Numbered from the stretch's first letter, positions 44,439-53,290 are shown. The stretch: 64,000 bases of DNA from Lachnospiraceae bacterium (GCA_024698485.1 JAILRC010000019.1:54550-118549), one strand, 5' to 3'. The notes: a model not told the origin generated them from the sequence alone. Numbers and translations: made by a program.

Positions 44439-45593
44439 TTAACGGGTTCTGTATCCTTTTAAGGATACCTTCAGGTTGTTCTCAAGATCTATGATGTCTT
44501 CCAGAGAAGGATTGAGTTTTACTTTATGTTTTGCCATCTCGTTTCCTATGAGATCCGCAATGTCCGTATAACCTATCTTCCCTTCAAGGAATTTTTTGAC
44601 CGCAATCTCATCTACCGCGTTATAGACCGTGGGCATGGTCCCTCCTGTACCGATGGCTTCATAAGCCAAAGGAAGAGCGGGGAAATTCTCGTTGTCCGGA
44701 AAATCGATCACAATGGAACTTATCTCCTTAAAACTCAGCCTTTTTGCTGTCCTTTCCCTTCTCTCGGGATAATAAAGTGCGTACTGGATGGGAAGTTTCA
44801 TGTCCGGAACTCCCAATTGCGCAATGACTGCCCCATCGGTAAATTCTATCATGGAATGGATTATGCTCTGAGGCTGGATAACCACTTCAATATCATCCGG
44901 TTCCACATCGAAAAGCCACTTGGCTTCCATTACTTCCAAACCTTTGTTTACCATTGTAGAGGAATCGATGGTGATTTTTCTCCCCATGTTCCAATTGGGA
45001 TGTTTAAGGGCATCTTCGGGTCTGATGTTTTCCAGTTCACTTTTTTTCTTTCCTCTGAACGGTCCGCCCGAAGCGGTGAGAAGGATCTTCTCGGGGCGAT
45101 TGCCCTGAGCTCCCTGAAGGCACTGGAATATGGCAGAATGCTCGGAATCTACCGGAAGGATCCTGACCTTATGTTCCTTTGCCAAAGGCATGATGATATG
45201 ACCTGCGGTAACAAGAGTCTCTTTATTTGCCAGAGCTATGTCCTTACCTGCTTTGATGGCTTCTATGGTGGGTCTGATACCTACCATGCCCACAAAGGCG
45301 GTCACAACAATGTCGGCCTCATCCGCACAGGCGCAGGCAATGAGTCCTTCCATGCCCCAGGTCACTTCGCACTTAAGGTTTTCAAGTTTTGCTTTTTCTT
45401 TGAATTCCTTTGCTTTCTCTTCCTCGAACACACACACAAGTCGGGGAGAAAATTCTTTTACCTGCAACAAAAGAGCATCGACATTGGAATTTACAGCCAA
45501 GGCTGCAATCTCTATGTCCCCGTTATGTCTTACAACGTCTAATGTCTGGGTACCTATGGAGCCTGTGGATCCCAAAACGGAAATACATTTCAT
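44439..45593 (-). CDS. dxr: 1-deoxy-D-xylulose 5-phosphate reductoisomerase
   Basis: 384 residues. The NADPH-binding start is LGSTGSIGTQTLDVVR, with LTASGGPFRG and MGRKITIDSSTMVNKGLE as further signatures. It commits carbon to the MEP pathway. It follows cdsA after a 104-base gap that holds a long imperfect hairpin. Confidence 0.97.
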   Translation of the reverse strand: MKCISVLGSTGSIGTQTLDVVRHNGDIEIAALAVNSNVDALLLQVKEFSPRLVCVFEEEKAKEFKEKAKLENLKCEVTWGMEGLIACACADEADIVVTAFVGMVGIRPTIEAIKAGKDIALANKETLVTAGHIIMPLAKEHKVRILPVDSEHSAIFQCLQGAQGNRPEKILLTASGGPFRGKKKSELENIRPEDALKHPNWNMGRKITIDSSTMVNKGLEVMEAKWLFDVEPDDIEVVIQPQSIIHSMIEFTDGAVIAQLGVPDMKLPIQYALYYPERRERTAKRLSFKEISSIVIDFPDNENFPALPLAYEAIGTGGTMPTVYNAVDEIAVKKFLEGKIGYTDIADLIGNEMAKHKVKLNPSLEDIIDLENNLKVSLKGYRTR

Positions 45594-45625
45594 AGACTAA
45601 CCTCTTCTACGTTATTACCATTAAA

Positions 45626-45670
45626 GCGGCTCATCCCGTCTCTTCGGAAAAAGAAACGAGAACGAACCGC
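45626..45670. other. Long imperfect hairpin between cdsA and dxr
   Basis: Outer 7-bp stem (45626-45632 with 45664-45670, one G-U) continuing into an inner stem of about nine pairs with a 10-base loop, read on the minus strand. It is followed by TTTAATGG, too few T for a convincing terminator. It may be an RNA-processing or stability element inside the operon. Confidence 0.55.
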
Positions 45671-45697
45671 CGTTTAGTTTATTTATCCATGTTTGAT

Positions 45698-46546
45698 CTA
45701 TCTCAAAAACAATTTTGCAAGATAAAAAACACAAGGTGCAACAAAGATGATACTGTCAAATCTGTCCATTATGCCGCCATGACCGGGGATCAGATGTCCG
45801 TAATCCTTGACGTTAAAATTACGCTTGAAGGCCGATGCCGCAAGGTCTCCCACCTGAGAGATCACAGCACCCGCTCCGCAGATCACAATAATTCCCAAGT
45901 AATCAAGGAAATGTATCCCGAAGCCCAGATCCAGCACAAGTTTATAGATGAGACCGAAGGCAATGCTGGACAGAATACCGCCTATGCATCCTTCTACGGA
46001 TTTCTTGGGAGAAAGTTTTGGAAAAGCCTTGTGTTTTCCGATCGCTATGCCTGTAAGATAGGCTCCCGAATCCGAGATCCAGGAACAAATAAATATGAGC
46101 CATACTATAAAAGCACCGTGAGACACCTGCTCTCTTGTCTGATAGATATAGGACAGTCCCAGTCCCACATAGATGAGACCCGAAAAAGCCATAAGCACCT
46201 GCTGGCCCGAATATTTGGGATAAAGAATGACCATGCATGCAAAAAGGACGATGAGGTACATCATGAACAGAGGCACCAGAAGATCCGACCTTTCAAAATA
46301 AACGGCTCCGTAGAGAAGTCCCAAAGCCACATATGAGATCACAGCCACCATGGACTTGTGAATATTGACTATGCGCATAAATTCCATCATGCCCACTGCA
46401 GAGATGAGCAGATTAACAGGAAAGAAGAACCAGCCTCCGGGAATGATGGTGGCAAAAGCTATGACCGTAAGAACAGCAGCACTTCTGACACGCACCCACA
46501 AAGTTTTTCTCTTCTCTTTTTTCTCATCATTGTAATTGTCCGACAT
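45698..46546 (-). CDS. cdsA: Phosphatidate cytidylyltransferase CdsA
   Basis: 282 residues with about eight membrane segments. The family signature near the C-terminus is KDYGHLIPGHGGIMDRFDS. It makes CDP-diacylglycerol for phospholipid synthesis. The N-terminus is short and charged (MSDNYNDEKKEKRK). It begins two bases after the uppS stop. Confidence 0.96.
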   Translation of the reverse strand: MSDNYNDEKKEKRKTLWVRVRSAAVLTVIAFATIIPGGWFFFPVNLLISAVGMMEFMRIVNIHKSMVAVISYVALGLLYGAVYFERSDLLVPLFMMYLIVLFACMVILYPKYSGQQVLMAFSGLIYVGLGLSYIYQTREQVSHGAFIVWLIFICSWISDSGAYLTGIAIGKHKAFPKLSPKKSVEGCIGGILSSIAFGLIYKLVLDLGFGIHFLDYLGIIVICGAGAVISQVGDLAASAFKRNFNVKDYGHLIPGHGGIMDRFDSIIFVAPCVFYLAKLFLR

Positions 46547-46548
46547 GC

Positions 46549-47271
46549 TTATCTGACCCCTCCGTATCTTCTGTCTCTTGTATTGTAATAGTCTATTGCT
46601 TCAAGAAGGTCTTTTTTGCTGAAATCAGGCCATAAAGTATCGGGAAAATAGAATTCCGAATAAGCCGTCTGCCAAAGCAGGAAATTGGAAAGTCTTTGTT
46701 CTCCGCTGGTCCTGATGAGGAGATCCGGAGCAGGCAACCCCGCAGTGTCCAGATGAGCCTCTATCACGTCCTGATCTATGTCGGCGGGATCGATTTTACC
46801 CTCTCTGACTTCTTCCGCTATCTTCTTCATTGCTCTGGTGATCTCGTCTTTTCCGCCGTAATTGATGGCGATCTGAAGTCTGAGACCCGTATAATCCTTT
46901 GAGGCTTCCTCTGTCTCTTCTATTTTTTTGATGATATCCGGATCAAGTTTCGACCTGTCTCCGATGACCCGTACTCTCATATTGTTCTTCTTTGCGTTGT
47001 TAAGACTGTCGCTTAAGTAATTTCGAAGAAGGTCCATCAGCATATCCACTTCTTCCTTGGGTCTGGACCAGTTTTCGGTGGAGAATGCATAAAGGGTCAC
47101 ATATTCGACTCCTGCTCTGTATGCCTCTTCACAGATCTTTTCAACAGTCTTTCCTCCGGCTTTGTGACCTGCCGTTCTGGGTAATCCGCGTTTCTTTGCC
47201 CATCTGCCGTTACCGTCCATGATGATGGCAATATGTTTTGGAACTGCTTTATTTGAAAGCTCTTCAGCCAT
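46549..47271 (-). CDS. uppS: Undecaprenyl diphosphate synthase (isoprenyl transferase)
   Basis: 240 residues from the ATG at 47271 (MAEELSNKAVPKHIAIIMDG). The signature IMDGNGRWAKKRGLPRTAGH includes the catalytic Asp, and DLLIRTSGEQRLSNFLLWQ is the second box. It makes the C55 lipid carrier for cell-wall synthesis. An in-frame TTG at 47295 is a weaker start. The gene has its own promoter, embedded in the frr terminator. Confidence 0.96.
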   Translation of the reverse strand: MAEELSNKAVPKHIAIIMDGNGRWAKKRGLPRTAGHKAGGKTVEKICEEAYRAGVEYVTLYAFSTENWSRPKEEVDMLMDLLRNYLSDSLNNAKKNNMRVRVIGDRSKLDPDIIKKIEETEEASKDYTGLRLQIAINYGGKDEITRAMKKIAEEVREGKIDPADIDQDVIEAHLDTAGLPAPDLLIRTSGEQRLSNFLLWQTAYSEFYFPDTLWPDFSKKDLLEAIDYYNTRDRRYGGVR

Positions 47272-47323
47272 AAGTATCTTCCCTTTCTGCCCCAATTTCT
47301 CATATATTCGGGATTTTTATCAT

Positions 47324-47357
47324 AAAAAACCCACCTGTTCATTATAGGACAAGTGGG
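47324..47357 (-). terminator. Terminator after frr
   Basis: 9-bp stem with one G-U (47330-47338 with 47349-47357), followed by six T on the minus strand. The loop contains the TATAAT of the uppS promoter. Confidence 0.82.
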
Positions 47358-47369
47358 GGTCTTTTACAA
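47341..47369 (-). promoter_or_regulatory. Promoter of uppS operon, inside the frr terminator
   Basis: TTGTAA (47364-47369), 17-base spacer, TATAAT (47341-47346) on the minus strand. The expected start (about 47334) lies in the second arm of the terminator, so the new transcript cannot form the hairpin. The leader to uppS is about 63 bases. Confidence 0.68.
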
Positions 47370-47387
47370 TAATGGAAATTCGGAAAA

Positions 47388-47942
47388 TTATACTGTCATA
47401 ATTTCCTTTTCTTTTGCGTCCGTCATCTTATCGATCTCGGCAATACGCTTATCCGTAGCCTTCTGGATCTCATCCTCGATGGACTTCTCTTCATCTTCGG
47501 AGATCTCGGAACTCTTTCCCATCTTCTTGATAACGTCCATAGCGTCACGACGGATGTTTCTAACGGCAACCTTGGCATTCTCGGCGCTCTTTCTGATATC
47601 CTTTACAAGGCTCTTTCTGCGTTCCTCGGTAAGTTCGGGGAACACAAGTCTGATGACTTTACCGTCGTTGTTGGGTGTGATACCCAGTTCGGAAGCAAGA
47701 ATAGCCTTCTCGATCTCTTTGATCATCTTGGATTCCCAAGGCTGGATCTGAATGATCCTTGCTTCGGGAACGGAAACGTTTGCCACGCCCTGAATGTTCG
47801 TGGTAGAACCGTAGTAATCCACCTTGATCTTGTCAAGAAGATGAGGATTGGCACGTCCTGCTCTGATGGAAGCAAATTCTTCGGAAAGGACCGAAATGGT
47901 CTTTTCCATTTTCTCGTCATAAGGTTTAACTTTATCGTTCAT
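47388..47942 (-). CDS. frr: Ribosome recycling factor
   Basis: 184 residues from the ATG at 47942 ([16 protein letters not shown]), with GGAG six bases upstream; the ATG at 47954 is less well placed. Family segments: [21 protein letters not shown] and [15 protein letters not shown]. It splits post-termination ribosomes with EF-G. It follows pyrH by 16 bases. Confidence 0.98.
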   Translation of the reverse strand: MNDKVKPYDEKMEKTISVLSEEFASIRAGRANPHLLDKIKVDYYGSTTNIQGVANVSVPEARIIQIQPWESKMIKEIEKAILASELGITPNNDGKVIRLVFPELTEERRKSLVKDIRKSAENAKVAVRNIRRDAMDVIKKMGKSSEISEDEEKSIEDEIQKATDKRIAEIDKMTDAKEKEIMTV

Positions 47943-47958
47943 AAATATCTCCATTCGA

Positions 47959-48666
47959 TCAATCGGCAGTGATCACTGTACCACTTGCTTTTCCTGTAGC
48001 CGCATTGACGATTCCGTCCTTCTCCAAAAGGGAGAAAATGAAAAGCGGCATCTTGTTTTCGTGGCAAAGCACTGCGGCCGTCATATCAATAACTCCAAGC
48101 TTATTGTCGATGATGGTACTGATCTCCATCTTATCGTACTTCTTCGCATTGGGATTGGTGTTGGGATCGCTGTCATATACACCGTCAACAGCCTTAGCCA
48201 TAAGGATCATGTCGCAGTTAAGCTCGATGGCCCTGAGTGCCGTAGCGGAATCCGTCGAGAAGAAAGGATGACCGGTTCCTCCCGCAAGGAAGACCACCTT
48301 ACCCTTTTCAAGATCTTCAACAGCATTATCTTTTGAAAACAGTGAAGTCATGCTGCCGCAGGCAAAAGGTGTATAGATGCTTGTGCCAAGTCCCAGATAA
48401 CGGAAGATGTCACTGACATAGATACAATTCATTACCGTGGCCAGCATACCTATCTGATCCGCTTTCACCCTGTCTATGGTCTCGCTCTTTCTGCCGCGCC
48501 AGAAGTTTCCGCCGCCAATGACTACAGCAACCTGAACGCCTTCTGCGACGAGTTTTTTAACCTGTTCGCCTACCATGATGCAGGTTTCTTCGTCAAAGCC
48601 CGTCTTCTTGTCACCGGCAAGTGCTTCTCCGCTAAGTTTTAAAAGTATTCTCTTGTATTTAGCCAT
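47959..48666 (-). CDS. pyrH: UMP kinase PyrH
   Basis: 235 residues. The start [17 protein letters not shown] and the segment [11 protein letters not shown] are typical, with [17 protein letters not shown] forming part of the nucleotide site. It phosphorylates UMP to UDP. The pair pyrH-frr is conserved; a bactofilin gene precedes it here by 16 bases. Confidence 0.97.
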   Translation of the reverse strand: MAKYKRILLKLSGEALAGDKKTGFDEETCIMVGEQVKKLVAEGVQVAVVIGGGNFWRGRKSETIDRVKADQIGMLATVMNCIYVSDIFRYLGLGTSIYTPFACGSMTSLFSKDNAVEDLEKGKVVFLAGGTGHPFFSTDSATALRAIELNCDMILMAKAVDGVYDSDPNTNPNAKKYDKMEISTIIDNKLGVIDMTAAVLCHENKMPLFIFSLLEKDGIVNAATGKASGTVITAD

Positions 48667-48682
48667 TTAAACAGTCCCTGTC

Positions 48683-49393
48683 CTATTCAAAAATAGAGTC
48701 GATATCAAGTTCTGCATATGCAAGTGAGCATGATCCGTCAAGAACGGCACCGTTGTTCATCTGAACGGACTTAGCCTTGATGTTGCCCTTGATGATAGCT
48801 GTTGAATCAAGTACAATAGGTCCGTTAACGTCAACTTCGCCCTTGATAGCGCCTGCAAAAACAGCGGATGATGCTGTAATATCACCGACAACGATCGTTC
48901 CCTGGCTGATCTTTACGCAGCCTTCACAGGTGATGGAGCCGTCAAGTCTGTCTGTGTTGACAAATACTTCGGAAGCCATGGAATTACCCGTAACCTTACC
49001 GGAAATGGTAAGCTTGCCAAGGCACTCAATGTCTCCGTTGATGGTTCCCATAACATCCAGTGAGCAGTCGGAAATGATGGAACCGTTGATAGTTGTTCCC
49101 TTAGTGATAAGAGTAACCTGAGTCTCATCAGTTGCGCTTGTATCCCTGGCTTCTCTTGTACGTCTCTCGGCAACATCGGGAACAGGTCTGGTGCTTTCGG
49201 GAGCCTTCTCGGCCTTCTTCTTTTTGTCATCCTTTGCCTTTTCCTCTTCGGAATCCTCTAAGATGGATTCAAGAAGTTCTGCATCGATATCTGCAGCATC
49301 TACCTCTTCATCCTGAACATCAAAGAGATTGTTTTCGGAAGCCTCATTGTTTTCATTTCCAAGCTGATTCTTTGCATCATTAAATAAACCCAT
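48683..49393 (-). CDS. Bactofilin-family polymer-forming protein
   Basis: 236 residues from the ATG at 49393, with GGGAGG upstream. The first 105 residues are acidic and probably disordered (VDAADIDAELLESILEDSEE). The rest is the bactofilin beta-helix (about 110-225), with repeats such as GTTINGSIISDCSLDVMGTI and DITASSAVFAGAIKGEV. Bactofilins assemble into nucleotide-free filaments involved in shape, polarity or motility. It is first in a unit with pyrH and frr; a connection to those functions is not evident. Confidence 0.85.
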   Translation of the reverse strand: MGLFNDAKNQLGNENNEASENNLFDVQDEEVDAADIDAELLESILEDSEEEKAKDDKKKKAEKAPESTRPVPDVAERRTREARDTSATDETQVTLITKGTTINGSIISDCSLDVMGTINGDIECLGKLTISGKVTGNSMASEVFVNTDRLDGSITCEGCVKISQGTIVVGDITASSAVFAGAIKGEVDVNGPIVLDSTAIIKGNIKAKSVQMNNGAVLDGSCSLAYAELDIDSIFE

Positions 49394-49418
49394 AGTTACC
49401 TCCCATTTTTTGTATGGT

Positions 49419-49427
49419 ATTTTAACA
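49419..49427 (-). promoter_or_regulatory. Extended -10 promoter of bactofilin-pyrH-frr
   Basis: TGTTAAAAT on the minus strand (TG at 49426-49427, TAAAAT at 49419-49424). No good -35 box is seen. The leader would be about 19 bases. Confidence 0.45.
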
Positions 49428-49557
49428 TATAGCATATATGATGGATATAACGACTTTTTCGTTGCCAATTGTCCTCTTATCTCATCATGATATTTAGTAT
49501 CATAGCACATTCTGAACTATTTGCAAACATAAAAAATGAGCCTTATACCGAAAAATT

Positions 49558-49582
49558 AAAAAAAGGACGGATTTTTCCGTCC
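49558..49582 (-). terminator. Terminator of the decarboxylase operon
   Basis: 6-bp stem GGACGG / CCGTCC (49565-49570 with 49577-49582) followed by seven T on the minus strand, 37 bases after the oadA stop. Confidence 0.88.
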
Positions 49583-49618
49583 TTTATTAAATGTAAATTT
49601 AATTTTTCTTGTAACGCT

Positions 49619-51067
49619 TTATTTGAAAGCATCTGCGGCAACAGTAACATTTAATGCTCTGTCATTGCCTTCGGGAGCCTTGGGTTCCTTATCGAAATCG
49701 GGATTCTCCTGCTTTGCTTTACGATACTTGAAGAAATCCATGGCAACCTGAGGGAAAAGTGCATATGAAAGCACGTCCTCATCCTGCTGGATCCACTCTT
49801 TGCACTCTTCACGGAACTTGTCCAACTGAGGAGGAATGAGGTCTGCGGGACGACAGGTGATGGGCTCTGCATCGCCGATAGCCTTCTTCTGTACTTCCTT
49901 ATTGAAAGGCTTTACTGTCTTACCGAACTCACCTGCAAGGATCTTCTTGGACTCTTTGGTGATCATCTTGTAACGCTCACCGGAAAGTACATTGAGAACA
50001 GCCTGTGTTCCAACGATCTGTGAAGAAGGTGTAACAAGAGGGGGTTCACCGAAGTCCTTACGAACGTTGGGGATCTCTTTGAGCACTGCTTCATACTTAT
50101 CCTCGGCATGAGCTTCCTTGAGCTGTGACACAAGGTTTGAAAGCATACCGCCGGGTACCTGATAAAGAAGTGTCTTGATGTTAACACCCAGAACCTTGGG
50201 ATTAAGAAGACCGTTCTTAAGAACCTCTTCTCTGTAAGGTCTGAAGTAATCTGCGATCTCGGCAAGAAGATTCTGGTCGTAACCCGTATCATAAGGTGTT
50301 CCCTTGAAGGTCTCAACCATAACTTCTGTTGCGGGCTGTGATGTACCCATGGAAAGAGGGCTCATTGCGCAGTCGATGACATCAGCGCCTGCTTCTACTG
50401 CCTTAAGGTAGGTCATGGAAGCAACGCCGGATGTGTAATGGGTGTGCATCTGCAACGGTATCTTGGAACCGTTCTTCAAAGCGCCTACAAGCTCTGTAGC
50501 TGTGTAAGGAACAAGAAGACCTGCCATATCCTTGATACAGATGGAATCTGCACCCAGATCTTCTACAGCCTTTGCCATCTTCTCCCAGTATTCAAGAGTA
50601 TATGCATCACCGAGAGTATATGAAAGAGCGATCTGAGCATGAGCGCCTTCCTTCTTTGCTGCCTTTACTGCAGTTTCAAGGTTACGAAGATCGTTGAAGC
50701 AGTCGAAGATCCTGATGATGTCGATACCGTTGGCAACGGACTTCTGAACGAAGTACTCTACCACGTCGTCGGAATAATGGTTGTAACCCAGGATGTTCTG
50801 TCCGCGGAAAAGCATCTGTAACTTTGTGTTGGGAAGATGCTTCTTGAGAGTTCTGAGTCTCTCCCAGGGATCTTCCTTAAGGAATCTGAGGCAGGCGTCG
50901 AAAGTTGCACCGCCCCAGCACTCTATTGAATGATAGCCGACCTTGTCCATCTTTTCCAAAATGGGAAGCATTTCGGAAGTGGGCATTCTGGTAGCGATCA
51001 AAGATTGATGGGCATCACGAAGTATTGTTTCGGTAATGCCGATAGGTTTCTTTTTAATGTCAGCCAT
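49619..51067 (-). CDS. oadA: Oxaloacetate decarboxylase alpha subunit (carboxyltransferase)
   Basis: 482 residues. The carboxyltransferase barrel shows TETILRDAHQSLIATRM, IIRIFDCFNDLRN and LQMHTHYTSG (metal-binding His-x-His). It transfers CO2 from oxaloacetate to biotin. The classic alpha subunit ends in a biotin domain; here that domain is absent, and a separate biotin carrier is encoded two genes upstream. The related 'pyruvate carboxylase subunit B' is a possible alternative label, but the beta and gamma pump genes support a decarboxylase. Confidence 0.92.
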   Translation of the reverse strand: MADIKKKPIGITETILRDAHQSLIATRMPTSEMLPILEKMDKVGYHSIECWGGATFDACLRFLKEDPWERLRTLKKHLPNTKLQMLFRGQNILGYNHYSDDVVEYFVQKSVANGIDIIRIFDCFNDLRNLETAVKAAKKEGAHAQIALSYTLGDAYTLEYWEKMAKAVEDLGADSICIKDMAGLLVPYTATELVGALKNGSKIPLQMHTHYTSGVASMTYLKAVEAGADVIDCAMSPLSMGTSQPATEVMVETFKGTPYDTGYDQNLLAEIADYFRPYREEVLKNGLLNPKVLGVNIKTLLYQVPGGMLSNLVSQLKEAHAEDKYEAVLKEIPNVRKDFGEPPLVTPSSQIVGTQAVLNVLSGERYKMITKESKKILAGEFGKTVKPFNKEVQKKAIGDAEPITCRPADLIPPQLDKFREECKEWIQQDEDVLSYALFPQVAMDFFKYRKAKQENPDFDKEPKAPEGNDRALNVTVAADAFK

Positions 51068-51089
51068 AAGTTTACACCCTTTCTGTTAA

Positions 51090-52334
51090 TCACACACCGA
51101 AAATAGCCATGAATACACCGGCTGCAACTGCCGTACCGATAACTCCGGCAACGTTGGGTCCCATAGCGTGCATGAGAAGGAAGTTTGTGGGATCCTCTTT
51201 TGCACCCACCTTCTGGGAAACACGGGCTGCCATGGGAACTGCAGAAACACCTGCGGAACCGATAAGAGGATTGATCTTGCCGCCTGAAAGCTTGCACATG
51301 AGTTTTCCGAGAAGAACACCGCCTGTGGTACCGAAAGCAAAAGCTACAAGTCCGAGAATAACGATCTTGATGGTTGTCCACTGAAGGAAGTTCTCAGCAC
51401 TTGTGGATGCACCAACGGATGTGCCCAGCATGATGACTACGATGTACATAAGAGCATTCTGAGCTGTCTCTGAAAGCTGCTTTGTAACGCCGCACTCTCT
51501 GAAAAGGTTACCCAGCATGAGCATACCTACAAGAGGAGCTGTGGAGGGAAGAAGCAGGCAAACAACAACAGTAACGATGATGGGGAAAAGGATCTTCTCA
51601 AGCTTGGAAACGGGACGAAGCTGTTCCATCTTGATCTTTCTCTCCTTCTTTGTTGTAAGAGCCTTCATGATGGGAGGCTGGATGATGGGAACCAGAGACA
51701 TGTAGCTGTAAGCTGCTACCGCAATGGGGCCCATGAGGTTTGTCTGACCAAGCTTACCTGCAAGGAAAATGGATGTAGGGCCGTCAGCACCGCCGATGAT
51801 GGAGATTGCTGCTGCTGCCTGGCCATTAAATCCGAGAAGAATAGCAAGAAGGTAAGCTACGAAGATACCAAGCTGAGCTGCTGCGCCCAGGAGGAAACTT
51901 CTGGGATTGGAGATCAGGGGTCCGAAGTCTGTGGCAGCGCCGACTCCAAGGAAGATCAGCGAAGGGAAGATGGACCACTCATCGAGTCTGAAGAAGTAGT
52001 ACAGGAGACCGCCGGCATGTTCCATGGCGCCTTCACCTGTAAGGAAATTGTAAAGATACATTCCGGTCTCTTCAATATACTTACCGCTTTTTGCGATAAC
52101 CAACTCGCCGTCGGAAGTCATGACTGTGGTATAAGGCTCAGCCATGATCGAGGGATAAATGTTTACAAGAAGCATACCGAATGCGATCGGTACAAGGAGC
52201 AGAGGCTCAAATCCTTTTTTGATACCGAGGTAAAGGAATACAAGAGCCACAAGGATCATGACATAATTGCCCCAGTAAAGGTTGGCAAATCCTGTCTGTT
52301 CCCATAAATTCAATAAGGTATCACCAATATTCAT
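51090..52334 (-). CDS. oadB: Sodium-translocating decarboxylase beta subunit
   Basis: 414 residues, about 10 membrane segments. The segment IGGADGPTSIFLAGKLG carries the conserved Asp of the sodium-binding site, and a second conserved region is NPLIGSAGVSAVPMAARV. It decarboxylates carboxybiotin and exports Na+. It is located between the biotin carrier (17 bases) and oadA (22 bases). Confidence 0.95.
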   Translation of the reverse strand: MNIGDTLLNLWEQTGFANLYWGNYVMILVALVFLYLGIKKGFEPLLLVPIAFGMLLVNIYPSIMAEPYTTVMTSDGELVIAKSGKYIEETGMYLYNFLTGEGAMEHAGGLLYYFFRLDEWSIFPSLIFLGVGAATDFGPLISNPRSFLLGAAAQLGIFVAYLLAILLGFNGQAAAAISIIGGADGPTSIFLAGKLGQTNLMGPIAVAAYSYMSLVPIIQPPIMKALTTKKERKIKMEQLRPVSKLEKILFPIIVTVVVCLLLPSTAPLVGMLMLGNLFRECGVTKQLSETAQNALMYIVVIMLGTSVGASTSAENFLQWTTIKIVILGLVAFAFGTTGGVLLGKLMCKLSGGKINPLIGSAGVSAVPMAARVSQKVGAKEDPTNFLLMHAMGPNVAGVIGTAVAAGVFMAIFGV

Positions 52335-52351
52335 GAAGCTTACCCCTTTTC

Positions 52352-52702
52352 TTAATTAAGTGTTGCTATAACAGTGCCGCCTTCAACCTGAGTGTTAACC
52401 TGGCAATTAATGGAAGCTACTGTGCCGTCCTGAGGAGCTGTGATCTCATTTTCCATCTTCATTGCTTCAAATGTAAGAAGAACCTGTCCCTTCTTTACGC
52501 TTGCACCTGCCTGAACATTGATGCCTGTGATCTTTCCGGGCATGGGCATTGTGATGGCAACTGCGCCCTGAGCACCTGTTGCTGCGGGAGCTGCCTTGGG
52601 AGCTGCTGCGGGTGCTGCAGCCTGAGCTACGTTCTGTCCGTTTCCTTCTTCAACGGTTACGGCATATTTGTTTCCGTTAATTGTGATAGTATAGTTCTTC
52701 AT
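52352..52702 (-). CDS. Biotin carrier protein of the sodium-pump decarboxylase
   Basis: 116 residues. An Ala/Pro-rich linker (AQAAAPAAAPKAAPA) leads to a biotinyl domain with the attachment lysine in EAMKMEN. It shuttles carboxybiotin between the alpha and beta subunits. Its GGAGGAATAATCAAATG start follows a 237-base intergenic stretch that contains a large palindromic element. Naming as oadC or mmdC type is ambiguous, so no symbol is given. Confidence 0.93.
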   Translation of the reverse strand: MKNYTITINGNKYAVTVEEGNGQNVAQAAAPAAAPKAAPAATGAQGAVAITMPMPGKITGINVQAGASVKKGQVLLTFEAMKMENEITAPQDGTVASINCQVNTQVEGGTVIATLN

Positions 52703-52773
52703 TTGATTATTCCTCCATTATTATGATCTTAGTTGTGATGAGTGAAATTTTGTTGAGCTTTTTGTGTATTCTT

Positions 52774-52903
52774 CTCGGCAAAAGGTAACAGCGGCGCTAC
52801 CGCTTGTCTGTCATTTATAATGACCGCTCTGACAAGCGTGCTTGTCGAGGCGGTTATTATAAATGACTGTCATACGATCTTCGATCGTATGCCTTTTGAC
52901 GAG
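52774..52903. repeat. 130-bp symmetric palindromic (MITE-like) element in the oad operon
   Basis: Terminal inverted repeats of 14 bases (CTCGGCAAAAGGTA at 52774-52787 and the complement of CTCGTCAAAAGGCA at 52890-52903, 12 of 14 matching) surround a central 58-base hairpin (52810-52867; 28-base arms with 24 Watson-Crick pairs, three G-U and one mismatch). The spacers on each side are exactly 22 bases, and each encodes a small hairpin of its own (52790-52804 and 52871-52891). Everything is centred on 52838.5. The folded form resembles a cloverleaf. It lies between oadG and the biotin carrier, in their shared transcript. Confidence 0.8.
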
Positions 52904-52939
52904 ATCTATAATTCAAAAGTTCAATTAAAAAATTCACCA

Positions 52940-53290
52940 TTAAGAAATCTTCTTCACGGAACGAACTACAATGCCGTCTTTGAAGAAATTACCGCGTGAT
53001 TCCTCAAATTCACTTATGGCTGCGGTAATGATGGCAACGAGCTCAAAGTTGTCGATATTAAGCTCATTTCCCGCGTTCTGCGATGCAACTGCGGGAGCGA
53101 CTGCTTCTGCCTTGGGTGCTGCATTGCTCTTATCCAGCTTTCCGATGAACTTGAAAAGTGAGATAACAAAGCTTATGAACACCAAAGACGCGAATACAAT
53201 GCACAAACCGACAATTGTGTTGACACCGGCATCGGCAAGAGGTCCTTTAACGTTCTCCCACCATGTCGAAGCTGCAAATACTGTTGTCAT
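52940..53290 (-). CDS. OadG-family gamma subunit of the sodium-pump decarboxylase
   Basis: 116 residues from the ATG at 53290 (MTTVFAASTWWENV), preceded by AGGAGG. One membrane segment (about residues 25-48, VGLCIVFASLVFISFVISL) is followed by an Ala/Pro linker (APKAEAVAPAVA) and a short cytoplasmic tail. Gamma subunits help assemble the complex. It is the first gene of the operon. An upstream in-frame ATG (53380) lies in the promoter and is not used. Confidence 0.85.
   Translation of the reverse strand: MTTVFAASTWWENVKGPLADAGVNTIVGLCIVFASLVFISFVISLFKFIGKLDKSNAAPKAEAVAPAVASQNAGNELNIDNFELVAIITAAISEFEESRGNFFKDGIVVRSVKKIS

Noticed and set aside
44526..45542. Long open frame on the plus strand (338 codons) opposite dxr
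   Set aside because: It mirrors the dxr coding frame; composition is unlike the real proteins of the window.
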